Origin: Cohnella kolymensis
GTDB taxonomy: Bacteria; Bacillota; Bacilli; Paenibacillales; Paenibacillaceae
NCBI RefSeq assembly: GCF_000829465.1
Contig: NZ_JXAL01000016.1
Location: 124,001 to 188,000, forward strand
Direction of reading: 5' to 3'
DNA length: 64,000 bases
Below, in pieces: positions 1 through 7,941 of this stretch. The notes under the pieces were generated by a model. It was not told where the DNA came from and made no database searches. It worked only from the letters and a program-made list of their open reading frames with translations. Position numbers and translations under genes: made by a program. Within the stretch, counting starts at the first letter, position 1; every line of letters starts with the position of its first letter.

Positions 1-514
1 TATTGCCCAGCATGCGACGATCGATCCTGACGGTTTCATATGGTCGGGCAGGAGCTTGCTCGTTCCACCGGCATCTGCCTCAGGCTATAACGATACCGAC
101 AACGACGGAGTCCATCCCTTTATGTTCGAGATGATCGGTAACTTCGACAAAGGTGAGGAGAAGCTTGAGGGCGCACAGCTCGCGGCCGCAGCAGGCTTGT
201 GCCTGGCGATCATGAAGCTGTGGCATCGAGGGCTCGACATGATCCGGTTTCATCGGGAATTTACAACGCTAAAAACATGTCCGGGCTCCGGAATCGATAA
301 AGCGTGGTTTGTCGAGCAAGTATTGGCTGCCGGGAAGGAGGATGACACCTTGGAACTGACTAACGCTCAACGAAAAATGCTGGTAGATGTGTTGAAGGCA
401 TTGCTCCGGGAGAAAGTGATCACCGACCCGTCCTGGGTACAAAAAGCTGAACAAGGGACGTTAACGGTCTCGGAACTTACCTGGCTCAATACGATCATTT
501 TGGCACGCAAATAA
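1..514 (+). CDS. N-acetylmuramoyl-L-alanine amidase, C-terminal part (cut by window edge)
   Basis: The frame is open from the window edge (first full codon at 2), so the N-terminal half of the catalytic domain is outside. The visible 170 residues carry the second half of an Amidase_2-type fold: IAQHATIDPDG, SASGYND, HPFMFEMIGNFD and the closing TTLKTCPGSGID motif. A short C-terminal helical tail (about the last 55 residues) ends in a TVSELTWLN-type motif. It should cleave the amide bond between muramic acid and L-alanine in peptidoglycan. It closely resembles the prophage endolysin at 42,291-42,988 up to GSGID, then the tails diverge. It may be a resident autolysin or the end of a second prophage remnant; its upstream context is not visible. 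Confidence 0.85.
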   Translation, partial: IAQHATIDPDGFIWSGRSLLVPPASASGYNDTDNDGVHPFMFEMIGNFDKGEEKLEGAQLAAAAGLCLAIMKLWHRGLDMIRFHREFTTLKTCPGSGIDKAWFVEQVLAAGKEDDTLELTNAQRKMLVDVLKALLREKVITDPSWVQKAEQGTLTVSELTWLNTIILARK

Positions 515-535
515 CGAGTTCTTAATCATTTTCCT

Positions 536-727
536 CTACCATCTTTGTCTATATGAATTCTTCGTTTCCTCGGCATCGCTCCGTGCGACAACCACACTGA
601 CACATGCTAAAAGCAGACCGGCGACGATCATCGTCGGGGCCAGACCGGCCGAGAATCCGGTGATCCAGAAAAGGAAGGCCGCGCTTATATCCATCACAAC
701 GAGAACAGCCAAAAGAGCAAAAAGCAT
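536..727 (-). CDS. small two-helix membrane protein, unknown function
   Basis: The 63-residue product has two hydrophobic stretches (about residues 2-22 and 27-47) separated by a short loop, followed by a charged tail ending SYRQRW. A good ribosome-binding site (GGAGG) lies 6-7 bases before the ATG at 727. It is convergent with the amidase gene to its left. I do not recognise a family; a short membrane protein is all that can be said. Confidence 0.6.
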   Translation of the reverse strand: MLFALLAVLVVMDISAAFLFWITGFSAGLAPTMIVAGLLLACVSVVVARSDAEETKNSYRQRW

Positions 728-914
728 TAAATAACCTCCTGTCGCTTGCTTCTAATACCTTTTACCCAGCAACCGAAAGTATGCAATCCTCAGTATGAAT
801 TAAGCCTTCCAATCATTAATCAGATCTATAAAAATTTAGCAAAAATGATATGTACGCCCTGATAAAAATCCTTTATATTTGGTGTAAAGTGGTATTTATC
901 AGGGGGCCTATAAA

Positions 915-1456
915 ATGAGAAAATGGTTTAAAGTGCCTTTAATTGCCACACTTACACTAGCTTTACTCAGCGCTTGTACGGGCGGCGGGGGCACGAAAGA
1001 AGGGGAACACCTGTGAATTGGGGTATCGTTACGGCCCCGGTCGATCCGAATAACCGGAATCAAAGCAGCTATTTAGACGTGAGCTTGATTTTTAGCGTCA
1101 ATGCGGCTTCTCAATTCGCTAAAATCAACGGCAAATCACAGGGCTTTAATTTGTCGTCATGGACGGCTTACAATGCGGATCAGGACGGCAGGAAAATGGA
1201 TGCATTCTATAAGCTGGAACCGAAAAGAAATAATTCTTCGGAATTCGACAAAGCTCCAGCCGGCTTTTTCTTCGCTTATTGAGAAATTGTAAAATCGGAA
1301 ATAGAGCAGCTTGTCACAGATAAAAAGACGATTGATGAGGCGCTGAAGTCGATTCAAGACAGGGCGCAAGCGGAATTGACCAAACAGAAGAATGCTGAGA
1401 AAGCGGCGAGCGCTTCTCCATCCGAATCGGCATCGCCTTCGGCTGCTAAGCCGTAA
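915..1456 (+). pseudogene. decayed extracellular solute-binding lipoprotein
   Basis: An ATG at 915 opens a clear lipoprotein signal peptide with lipobox LLSAC (Cys 21) followed by glycines, but the frame stops at 1014 after 33 residues. A second frame picks up at about 974. It contains blocks typical of the C-terminal third of ABC-type sugar or peptide solute-binding proteins (WGIVTAPVDPNN, YNADQDGRKMDAFYKLEP, KAPAGFFF), is broken by TGA at 1280, and continues to 1456 with a helical tail and a low-complexity Ser/Ala/Pro end. The middle of the protein is missing. Most likely an internal deletion plus point decay of a binding-protein gene; no permease genes are nearby. Confidence 0.65.
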
Positions 1457-1463
1457 TAGCCAT

Positions 1464-1503
1464 AAAAGGCTCTCCCAAGTTTGATGCTGGGAGAGCCTTT
1501 TAT
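1464..1503 (+). terminator. rho-independent terminator
   Basis: A 14-base perfect stem (AAAAGGCTCTCCCA pairing with TGGGAGAGCCTTTT) with a 10-base loop, running into a T-rich tail. It closes the decayed solute-binding gene. Confidence 0.9.
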
Positions 1504-1568
1504 TTTAAAGACATGAACACGCTTAAAAAATCGTAAATATGAGTAGTGGGGAGAGGAGGCGCAGCGGC

Positions 1569-2003
1569 ATGGAGTGGTGGGCGATATGGCTGATCGTAGG
1601 TGGTGTTCTGTTTATCGCCGAGATGCTCACTTTCACTTTTTATTTATTGTGGCTGGGTATCGGTGCGATTGTTGCTGCGGCAGTTGCGTTGGCCGCGCCT
1701 GAAACATTTGTGTGGCAAGCGCTGGCCGGAGGAGCTGCGGCTCTTATACTTACCGTATTTACGAAACCGCTGACGCGAAGAATCCGGGAGGCAAGGGGTT
1801 ACAGCGATGCGATCGATGAGCTGGTCGGAAAGCCGGGCATCGTGATTGAAGATATCATTGACGGTAAAGCCGGTATCGTCAGAGTCGGCAGCGAAACCTG
1901 GAGTGCTGTCTCACAACAGCAGTTGCTTAAGAATGAGAAGGTAATGGTCATCCGCCGGGGCACGACCGTTCTTGAAGTCCAAAGATGGGGAGGTTCTTTT
2001 TAG
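1569..2003 (+). CDS. NfeD-like membrane protein
   Basis: The ATG at 1569 is preferred over the upstream in-frame ATG at 1539 because GGGGAGAGGAGG sits 9 bases before it. The 144-residue protein has two to three hydrophobic segments in the first 70 residues and a C-terminal half (from about residue 85: LVGKPGIVIEDI..AGIVRVGSETWSA) typical of the soluble OB-fold of short NfeD proteins. NfeD proteins act at the membrane with SPFH/stomatin partners. Here the stop codon overlaps the start of exactly such a partner, so the two are almost certainly co-translated. Confidence 0.88.
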   Translation: MEWWAIWLIVGGVLFIAEMLTFTFYLLWLGIGAIVAAAVALAAPETFVWQALAGGAAALILTVFTKPLTRRIREARGYSDAIDELVGKPGIVIEDIIDGKAGIVRVGSETWSAVSQQQLLKNEKVMVIRRGTTVLEVQRWGGSF

Positions 2004-2935
2004 TGGGCATTGCTATTGTGCTGCTGGTTCTCTTGATTGTCATAGTGATCGTGGCATTATCAGTCAAAATCGTTCCCCAGCAAAAGGTAGGCGTGGTCGA
2101 GCGGCTCGGTAAATTCAATCGGCTGCTGACGCCCGGCGTGAATATTCTAGTCCCCATTGTAGATCATGTGCGCGTGTTCCACGATTTGCGGATCCAACAA
2201 GCGAACGTGCCTCCTCAGACAGTCATTACGAAGGACAACGTGCAAGTACAGATCGACACCATCATTTTTTATCAAATTGTAGCTCCCGACCAAGCGACAT
2301 ACGGCATTTCCGATTATGTATATGGAGTCCGCAATATCACCACCGCGACGCTGCGGCAGATTATCGGCAACATGGAGCTGGATGAGACGCTGTCCGGCCG
2401 CGAGAGAATATCTTCGAATATCCGGTTGGCATTGGATGAAGCAACGGAGAAATGGGGCGTCCGGATCGAGCGCGTTGAAGTGCTGGATATCAAACCGCCT
2501 GGCGACATTCAAGAAGCGATGGATAAACAGATGAAAGCGGAGCGTAACAAGCGCGCTATCGTTCTGGCCGCCGAAGCCGCGAAGCAGGATGTGATCCTTC
2601 GTGCGGAAGGCGATAAGCAGAGCAAGATTCTTAAAGCCGAAGGCGATAAGGAGGCCCGGATCCGCGAGGCCGAAGGCTTGCGCCAAGCGCAGGAACTGGA
2701 AGCGCTGGGGCAGGCGAAAGCTATTGAAGCGGTGGCGGCGGCCGAGAAGGTCCGGATCGGATTGCTGCGCGCTGCCGGCTTGGATGAGAATGTGCTCGCC
2801 TATCGTTCATTTGAAGCTCTCGCGGAAATTGCCAAAGGGCCGGCGAACAAGGTGTTCCTGCCGGTCAGCGCAGTGGAAACTCTTGGAAGTATTGGGGCTA
2901 TCGGGGAGGTATTCAAAGCTAAGAGCGAGAAATAG
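2003..2935 (+). CDS. SPFH/Band 7 (stomatin/QmcA-like) membrane scaffold protein
   Basis: One N-terminal transmembrane segment is followed by an SPFH domain (QQKVGVVERLGKFNRLLTPG, VQVQIDTIIFYQI, LDIKPPGDIQEAMDKQ). A long Ala/Glu-rich coiled coil follows, with repeated AEGDK units (LRAEGDKQ, LKAEGDKE, REAEGLRQ), then a C-terminal hydrophobic patch. Such proteins form oligomeric membrane scaffolds and pair with NfeD. GTG 2003 is preferred because GGGGAGG ends 9 bases before it; an in-frame ATG at 1985 lies upstream of that site. The start codon shares a base with the nfeD stop (TAG/GTG). Confidence 0.93.
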   Translation: MGIAIVLLVLLIVIVIVALSVKIVPQQKVGVVERLGKFNRLLTPGVNILVPIVDHVRVFHDLRIQQANVPPQTVITKDNVQVQIDTIIFYQIVAPDQATYGISDYVYGVRNITTATLRQIIGNMELDETLSGRERISSNIRLALDEATEKWGVRIERVEVLDIKPPGDIQEAMDKQMKAERNKRAIVLAAEAAKQDVILRAEGDKQSKILKAEGDKEARIREAEGLRQAQELEALGQAKAIEAVAAAEKVRIGLLRAAGLDENVLAYRSFEALAEIAKGPANKVFLPVSAVETLGSIGAIGEVFKAKSEK

Positions 2936-2970
2936 TATGTAGATTATTTTGCTAAGGGGGGCGACTGCGA

Positions 2971-3558
2971 GTGTACGAACTGAAGGACCGAGATAAAATT
3001 ATCGTCTATACGGGACCGGACGGCTCGGGGCGGAAATCGGTAGCGGAAGCTGTAGGCCAGACGTTCGGCATGGCGAAGGTGATATCGTTCGTCACTCGGG
3101 CGCCGCGTCCGGGCGATGTGGACGGACAGGATTATCATTTTATCAGTCATGAGCTTTACAAGCAGATGGAGCGGCAAGAAGAGTTTCTCGAGAGTGTCGA
3201 GATCGACGGCGATTATTACGGCATTCGCGGCCTGGATGTTGAACTGGGCTTGAACAAATACGGCTGCATTTATACGGTGCTCAATCGGGACGGTGCCGAT
3301 ATTCTGAAAAATATGTACGGAGACAAGGTTATCCGATTCTTCATCTACGCGGATCGGCGGACGGTTGAGGAACGGGAACGAAAACAGGGACTGGACGAAT
3401 CGATCATTCAAAAGCACCTGAGCCACTACGATCACGACATGGATTATCGCTCGTCTTGCGAACATGCCGTTGAAAATTTCGATCTGGGTCAGGCCACGTA
3501 TGAGATTTCGAATACCCTTGAAAATTATCTTCAGCGGGGTTTGATCGATAAGGATTGA
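2971..3558 (+). CDS. guanylate-kinase-like P-loop protein
   Basis: The GTG start at 2971 follows AAGGGGGGCG. The 195-residue product has the guanylate-kinase-like order: a P-loop near residue 15 (TGPDGSGRKS), SFVTRAPRPGDVDGQDYHFIS (the GMP-binding element), FLESVEIDGDYYG, and a later YADRRTVEERERKQG segment. The P-loop has Arg-Lys-Ser where canonical enzymes have Gly-Lys-Ser/Thr, so activity may be altered. It sits between the SPFH gene and the Tad operon; the terminator at 3628-3672 may end its transcript. Confidence 0.75.
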   Translation: MYELKDRDKIIVYTGPDGSGRKSVAEAVGQTFGMAKVISFVTRAPRPGDVDGQDYHFISHELYKQMERQEEFLESVEIDGDYYGIRGLDVELGLNKYGCIYTVLNRDGADILKNMYGDKVIRFFIYADRRTVEERERKQGLDESIIQKHLSHYDHDMDYRSSCEHAVENFDLGQATYEISNTLENYLQRGLIDKD

Positions 3559-3567
3559 ATTGTTCGG

Positions 3568-3596
3568 TTGACGATTCTGGAAACTCATGTTATCTT
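3568..3596 (+). promoter_or_regulatory. candidate sigma-A promoter of the Tad pilus operon
   Basis: TTGACG (3568-3573) and TATCTT (3591-3596) are separated by exactly 17 bases. They lie just after the guanylate-kinase-like gene and about 100 bases before the tadZ start. A transcript from here would contain the hairpin at 3628-3672 in its leader. Confidence 0.5.
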
Positions 3597-3627
3597 ATCT
3601 CTACATTCGAAAAAGATAAGCGGAAGC

Positions 3628-3672
3628 ACCGCAAATTCCTGCGTTCAATCGCCGGGGTTTGCGGTTTTTTTG
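3628..3672 (+). terminator. terminator or leader attenuator upstream of tadZ
   Basis: ACCGCAAA pairs with TTTGCGGT and is followed at once by a run of T. It may end the guanylate-kinase-like transcript. Because a promoter candidate lies upstream of it, it could instead attenuate the Tad operon leader. Confidence 0.7.
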
Positions 3673-3695
3673 TGTTCTCCGGAAGGGAGGAATTT

Positions 3696-4838
3696 ATGGC
3701 CAAAAGAGTGATTTTAGCGATGCGGCAGCACGAGTATGTTGCCAAGCTGGCACAGTATCTTCGGGAAGAGGAACCGGCTTGGGCAATCTCGGCCTTTACC
3801 CACGAAGAAGCGCTTCACAGGGAACTTCAGAACGGCAGGGTGTTTGATGTATGGATCGCAGAACTTGCAATGCTGCTCGAGTTGTCCGAGTTTTCTTCCG
3901 GGAATTCGAAGGCCGTCGCCTTGGTGGAGGAAATCGGTACAGGACGCGGTGAGTGGCTGGAAATCCAGCAATATCAGCCCTTACCCGCCCTGCTTGCCCA
4001 TATCCGCTCAGCACTCGCCGGGCCTGTATCGGTCTCGCCTTCCGGATGCAGGATAGTCAGTCTATTCTCCGCTTCGGGAGGTGCGGGCAAAACAACGGCG
4101 GCATTAAACCTGGTCCGCCAAGCCGGGGAGCGAGGCTTTCGGACGTTCTATTTAAATTTGGAGACCTTGAATGCAACGGCTTCTTTTTTCGGTAAGGGCG
4201 AGCCGGATAGTCTATCCCGTTTGTTATACAGCTTACAGGCGCACCCGGATAATGGAGTTGAACATTTTGAAAGGTTTTGCCGGCATCATTCGCAGTTACG
4301 CACCCATTATATAGATGCGCCGGATCATCCCGGTGAGAGACTTGCCTTAACACCGATATTGCTTGAATCCTTGCTTGAGGGGCTTCGCAGTACGGGGAGG
4401 TTCGATCTCATTATCATCGACCCCGACAGCGGCGCGGGTGACTGGCATATGAAGCTGCTGGATCTCAGCGATCAGGTTGTTTGGCTGACGGCGGATGATG
4501 CGCAGTCGTTCGCTAAAGCCGACAAACTTCTCCGTTATTGGCAAGGTCAATCAAGCATGAAGCTCGACAAGGTGTTATTCGTCATGAATAGAGCCAGGCA
4601 CGAAGCAAGTCGCCAATGTACGCTGCCGGGCGGCTCACCTGCAGCAATTCTTCCTTACATTCCAGAGTGGAAAACAGTAGATCAGCTTGGCCGATTGCTA
4701 GGTTCGCCGGCTTTTTGCGGTGCCATAGATATGCTGTTGGATCAGCTGAACATAGTGATAAGGGCGCCGAATGCCGGGCGGAGAAAGGAGGGGGAACACA
4801 ATGGAACTGACCGGGCTCATGTCCGGGGAACTGGCTGA
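3696..4838 (+). CDS. tadZ: Tad pilus assembly ATPase TadZ/CpaE
   Basis: The ATG at 3696 is chosen because GGAAGGGAGG ends 5 bases before it. The 380-residue product has a degenerate receiver-like N-terminal domain (about residues 1-110) and a ParA/MinD-type ATPase domain with a deviant Walker A (SASGGAGKTTA, residues about 126-136) and the IIDPD segment (about residue 235). TadZ/CpaE proteins localise the Tad secretion apparatus at the membrane. The 3' end overlaps the cpaF start by 38 bases in another frame, so the two are translationally coupled. Confidence 0.88.
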   Translation: MAKRVILAMRQHEYVAKLAQYLREEEPAWAISAFTHEEALHRELQNGRVFDVWIAELAMLLELSEFSSGNSKAVALVEEIGTGRGEWLEIQQYQPLPALLAHIRSALAGPVSVSPSGCRIVSLFSASGGAGKTTAALNLVRQAGERGFRTFYLNLETLNATASFFGKGEPDSLSRLLYSLQAHPDNGVEHFERFCRHHSQLRTHYIDAPDHPGERLALTPILLESLLEGLRSTGRFDLIIIDPDSGAGDWHMKLLDLSDQVVWLTADDAQSFAKADKLLRYWQGQSSMKLDKVLFVMNRARHEASRQCTLPGGSPAAILPYIPEWKTVDQLGRLLGSPAFCGAIDMLLDQLNIVIRAPNAGRRKEGEHNGTDRAHVRGTG

Positions 4839-5781
4839 GCTAAGAGAGGCGGTTAAAGCGCGGTTGTCCTGGGACAGCACCGTATCGGATGAAGAGCTGA
4901 TGAAGTTAATCGAGAGCGAATTGTTCAAGCGGGAGAGGACGCGCCGAATGACCGCAGCGGAGAGAAGATCATCGGTCAACCGTCTTTTCCATTCTTTTCG
5001 CGGACTGGATGCATTGCAGCCGTTATTGGAAGACCCCGAAGTTACAGAGATCATGATCAACGGCCACGATGAAATATTTATCGAGAGGCGGGGGCGCCTT
5101 GAAGCTGTAAATCTCGGATTTGAAAGCCCGGAAAGACTGGAAGATCTCATTCAGAATATTGTGGGGCGTGTCAACCGCATCGTGAATGAGTCGTCGCCTA
5201 TCGTGGATGCACGCTTGCCGGACGGCTCCCGAATCCACATTGTACTGCCGCCCGTGGCGCTGAAAGGAGCTACGGTAACGATTCGCCGTTTTCCCGAGAA
5301 GCCTCTCGGGATGGAAGATCTGGTGGAGCTGGGGGCTTTAACCGGGGAGGCTGCCCATTTCCTGCGGGAGCTGGTGATCGCGAAATATAACTTGTTTATC
5401 AGCGGAGGAACGGGCTCCGGCAAAACCACTTTTCTTAACGCACTGTCTCAGTGGATTCCGGCAGGTGAACGCATCATAACGATTGAGGATGCCGCTGAGC
5501 TGCAGCTTCGCTCGATTCCCAATCTGGTATCTTTAGAAACTCGTAACGCGAATAGTGAAGGGAAAGGGCAGATCGGCATCCGCGATTTGATCCGGGCGTC
5601 GCTTAGAATGCGACCGAATCGCATCATTGTCGGCGAAGTGCGCGGAGCGGAAGCGTTAGACATGCTTCAAGCGATGAATACCGGACACGAAGGAAGACCA
5701 TCATGTATAAAAGGTACAAAAAAAATCACTTATATTCAACCTCAATGGATGCCGGAAAGAAGGCGTTCTTCACACCCTTAA
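4801..5781 (+). CDS. cpaF: CpaF/TadA secretion ATPase, 5' part (gene split by prophage)
   Basis: ATG 4801 follows GGAGAAAGGAGGGGG. Residues 1-296 are a normal CpaF: N1/N2 domains (LEDPEVTEIMING, RGRLE, DARLPDGSRIHIVLPP), Walker A SGGTGSGKTT at residues 201-210, the IEDAAELQL Asp box and the Walker B region RPNRIIVGEVRGAEALDMLQAMNTGH. From codon 297 the sequence is phage-derived and stops at 5781 after a short unrelated tail. The native remainder (His box, arginine region, C-terminal helices) is at 46,763-47,119. The ATPase powers Tad pilus assembly; without its C-terminal third it is expected to be inactive. The 3' end overlaps the convergent integrase gene. Confidence 0.93.
   Translation: MELTGLMSGELAELREAVKARLSWDSTVSDEELMKLIESELFKRERTRRMTAAERRSSVNRLFHSFRGLDALQPLLEDPEVTEIMINGHDEIFIERRGRLEAVNLGFESPERLEDLIQNIVGRVNRIVNESSPIVDARLPDGSRIHIVLPPVALKGATVTIRRFPEKPLGMEDLVELGALTGEAAHFLRELVIAKYNLFISGGTGSGKTTFLNALSQWIPAGERIITIEDAAELQLRSIPNLVSLETRNANSEGKGQIGIRDLIRASLRMRPNRIIVGEVRGAEALDMLQAMNTGHEGRPSCIKGTKKITYIQPQWMPERRRSSHP
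5666..5710. other. attL, left prophage-chromosome junction (core CACGA 5686-5690)
   Basis: Left of 5686 the sequence codes for conserved CpaF (LQAMNTGH); right of 5690 CpaF similarity stops. CACGA occurs here and at 46,763-46,767, at the exact points where the two CpaF halves begin and end, both at the same codon phase. A very short core is usual for large serine integrases. Predicted attB reads CCGGACACGATAGTAGC; predicted attP reads ATATGCACGAAGGAAG. Confidence 0.88.
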
Positions 5782-7204
5782 CATTAACCTCATCCGTGTG
5801 GAGCGTGATCTTCTCAAAGACGGTAGTGATAAGTTCGTTTTTATCTGCATCGTCTAGGCTTGTCCATTGTTCAGTAAGTCCCACTAAACGGTCGAGTATA
5901 TCGGACTCCTCGGATGTTTCTAATGCGTGCAGCTTACTGAGCGTTTGAGCTTCTAAATCTTTCTCCTCATTCATCCGCTTTTTCAGGTCGGAATCCGTAA
6001 TCAAATCCTCCGCAAATGCGTACTGCCATTTCTTAATCCTCGCCCGGATTTTATCCAGTTCTCTTTTTAACCGTGACGCTTCCTGCTTTCTTTCGTCCTC
6101 CTGTTTCTTCAGACTTTTTTTCTCGGTTTCAACGGCCATATGATCGAGGCGAATCTTTTCGATATGCTCCATAATTAAGTGCGTAACATGGGACTCTCGA
6201 AACATCGGCATGTTGCAGCTCTTGTTGTCTTTACGGCGACTGCACCAATAATACGAATTTGTTACTTCTTTGCCGCTTTTCAATGTTCGTCTTGTTGTCT
6301 GCTTTCCGTACATGGCAGCGCCACACCTTCCACAGCGGAGAACACCATTAAACCAATAATCATGTTTGCTTCCGTTTCCACCCACGGATCTGCGCCGCAT
6401 GCGTGCAATGTGTTCTTCGTATTCATTAACCGTCCAGATGGGTTCGTGAGAGCCTTCAACATCCAGCACTTTGACTCTCGTTTCTTTCTTCCTCCATGCG
6501 TACTTCCCGTTCGGCATTTTTGTGCCGTAACGAATGATACCGGCATAATAAGCATTCTCTAGCGTAAGCATGACTGTGGTGGCTGTCCAATCGTATTTTC
6601 TTCGCTTGTGCCCATCCCGCGTCATGCGAACGGCAACAGATTGATAACTGAGCCCGCCCATATACAAACGGCGTACCATGCGGATCTGCTCCGCTTCTTC
6701 TTCGATGAGTCTTTCATTTTTATCGTATCCGAAAGGAACTTTCCCTCCTGGACGTTTACCTTCTCGAACCTTCTGCTCCATCCCAAACCGCACACGTTCG
6801 GCAATCAATTCCCGTTCAAATTGCGCGAACACACCGAGTATACCGATCATAGCGCGGCCCATCGCCGTTGTGGTATCGAATTTCTCTTGGCGTGAGATAA
6901 ACCCAATCCCAAGGCTTGAAAGGTATTCTAAAAGTTCGTACAAGTCTTTTACAGACCGCGTAAAGCGATCTAATTTATACACCAGCACAGCATCAAACGC
7001 GCCTTCTTTTGCAGCAGCCAAAAGCTTCTGCAAATCCGGGCGATTGGTATCTTTTGCGGAAATACCTTCATCTATATAAATGTTCGAGATTTCGTATTCA
7101 TTAACACGGCAATAATCAACCAATTGGTTTTTTTGTGCGCGTATGGAATATCCTTCGTTGGCCTGTTCTTCAGTTGACACGCGAACATATATTGCGACTT
7201 TCAT
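5726..7204 (-). CDS. int: large serine recombinase (phage integrase)
   Basis: The 492-residue protein has the resolvase/invertase catalytic domain at the N-terminus (YVRVSTEEQ with nucleophile Ser 10, then LVYKLDRFTRS and the AQFERELIAER helix). The recombinase domain follows (GGKVPFGYDKN..., YAGIIRYG), then a zinc ribbon (CGRCGAAMYGK ... YWCSRRKDNKSCNM) and a C-terminal coiled coil of the type that controls integration versus excision. It is complete. The gene ends about 36 bp from the attL core and reads toward it, the usual place for such enzymes. It should catalyse the cpaF integration; excision would need a recombination directionality factor, which I could not identify. Confidence 0.97.
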   Translation of the reverse strand: MKVAIYVRVSTEEQANEGYSIRAQKNQLVDYCRVNEYEISNIYIDEGISAKDTNRPDLQKLLAAAKEGAFDAVLVYKLDRFTRSVKDLYELLEYLSSLGIGFISRQEKFDTTTAMGRAMIGILGVFAQFERELIAERVRFGMEQKVREGKRPGGKVPFGYDKNERLIEEEAEQIRMVRRLYMGGLSYQSVAVRMTRDGHKRRKYDWTATTVMLTLENAYYAGIIRYGTKMPNGKYAWRKKETRVKVLDVEGSHEPIWTVNEYEEHIARMRRRSVGGNGSKHDYWFNGVLRCGRCGAAMYGKQTTRRTLKSGKEVTNSYYWCSRRKDNKSCNMPMFRESHVTHLIMEHIEKIRLDHMAVETEKKSLKKQEDERKQEASRLKRELDKIRARIKKWQYAFAEDLITDSDLKKRMNEEKDLEAQTLSKLHALETSEESDILDRLVGLTEQWTSLDDADKNELITTVFEKITLHTDEVNVKGVKNAFFPASIEVEYK

Positions 7205-7431
7205 GTATGTCTCTCCTCAATGATGATTTCAGGGGGTGTCGAACGAACTAATTTATTTCAATGTTTCGACAATTCACATTTTGGGTATATAGGGACTTGG
7301 ATTTATTTAGGTAAAATTGATGTGAAAATGTAAAATATTGACTTGAAAACGTTCTTTTCAGGTCGTAAGATGATTGAACAAGTCGTGTGAGGGTGTAACG
7401 TAAAAACGTTACATTTAGCTAGAGAGTATCG
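7205..7431. other. 227-bp non-coding gap upstream of integrase
   Basis: No convincing coding frame. It holds the integrase upstream region and the perfect inverted repeat described separately at 7394-7413. It is noticeably AT-rich compared with its neighbours. Confidence 0.5.
7394..7413. promoter_or_regulatory. perfect inverted repeat, possible operator
   Basis: TGTAACGT and ACGTTACA form 8-base perfect arms around AAAA. It lies after the stop of the minus-strand HTH gene and upstream of the integrase. There is no T-run on either strand, so a protein-binding site is more likely than a terminator. Confidence 0.4.
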
Positions 7432-7662
7432 CTACTCCCTGCCTATCCCCGATATGCGAATCACATATAAATCTTCTAGGCTGCACTTGAGGCTCCGCGC
7501 AATAATCACAGCAACAGGATAAGACATGATCACCCGCAAGTTCACATATGCCGAAATGCGTTGCCTGCTAATGCCGGTTTGATCTGCAAGCCATGTCTGT
7601 GTCTGTTTTAGGCGGAATAAGTGTTCGGGGATTCGGCAACGTACAAAGTCGATTGTGACCAT
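7432..7662 (-). CDS. small HTH (Cro/C1-type) regulator
   Basis: The 76-residue product contains one helix-turn-helix (WLADQTGISRQRISAYVN, residues about 24-41) followed by a short helical dimerisation-like region (AVIIARSLKCSLEDLYVI). It resembles the short XRE regulators of phages. It is transcribed toward the integrase and may control it or the switch. The divergent upstream gap (7663-7770) holds a LexA-type box. Confidence 0.8.
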   Translation of the reverse strand: MVTIDFVRCRIPEHLFRLKQTQTWLADQTGISRQRISAYVNLRVIMSYPVAVIIARSLKCSLEDLYVIRISGIGRE

Positions 7663-7700
7663 GCCATTGCCACCCTATAAAAATTTTTTAACTAAAATAA

Positions 7701-7712
7701 GAACACCTGTTC
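7701..7712. promoter_or_regulatory. LexA/DinR-type SOS box
   Basis: GAACACCTGTTC fits the Gram-positive SOS half-sites GAAC-N4-GTTC. It lies between the minus-strand HTH gene and the plus-strand small ORF at 7771, upstream of TATCAT (7724-7729), a possible -10. LexA binding here would silence one or both until DNA damage. Confidence 0.55.
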
Positions 7713-7770
7713 TAAAAATGTGCTATCATAAATTTACCAAAGGCGGCTGCACACTAAAGGAGATGAGCAA

Positions 7771-7941
7771 ATGCAGGACAAGCTGCTTAAACTCGCTGAA
7801 ACAGTCATCCAGAGAACTGAATTAAACATTGAACCAACCGAATTAATAAATAGTTTTATTGAGATTGTTTCTTCGTTTGAGCAATTGAATCAATTATGTT
7901 CCGAACAGCTTGCAGAACCACTGGATCATCATGAAGGTTAA
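7771..7941 (+). CDS. 56-aa protein, possibly SOS-controlled, antisense to repressor 3' end
   Basis: ATG 7771 follows AAAGGAGATG with good spacing. The product is acidic and mostly helical (KLLKLAETVIQRTELNI, FIEIVSSFEQLNQLCSEQL). The last 86 bases overlap, antisense, the 3' end of the repressor gene. With the LexA-type box upstream, its expression could rise after DNA damage and its transcript would run against the repressor mRNA. An antirepressor role is only a guess. Confidence 0.4.
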   Translation: MQDKLLKLAETVIQRTELNIEPTELINSFIEIVSSFEQLNQLCSEQLAEPLDHHEG

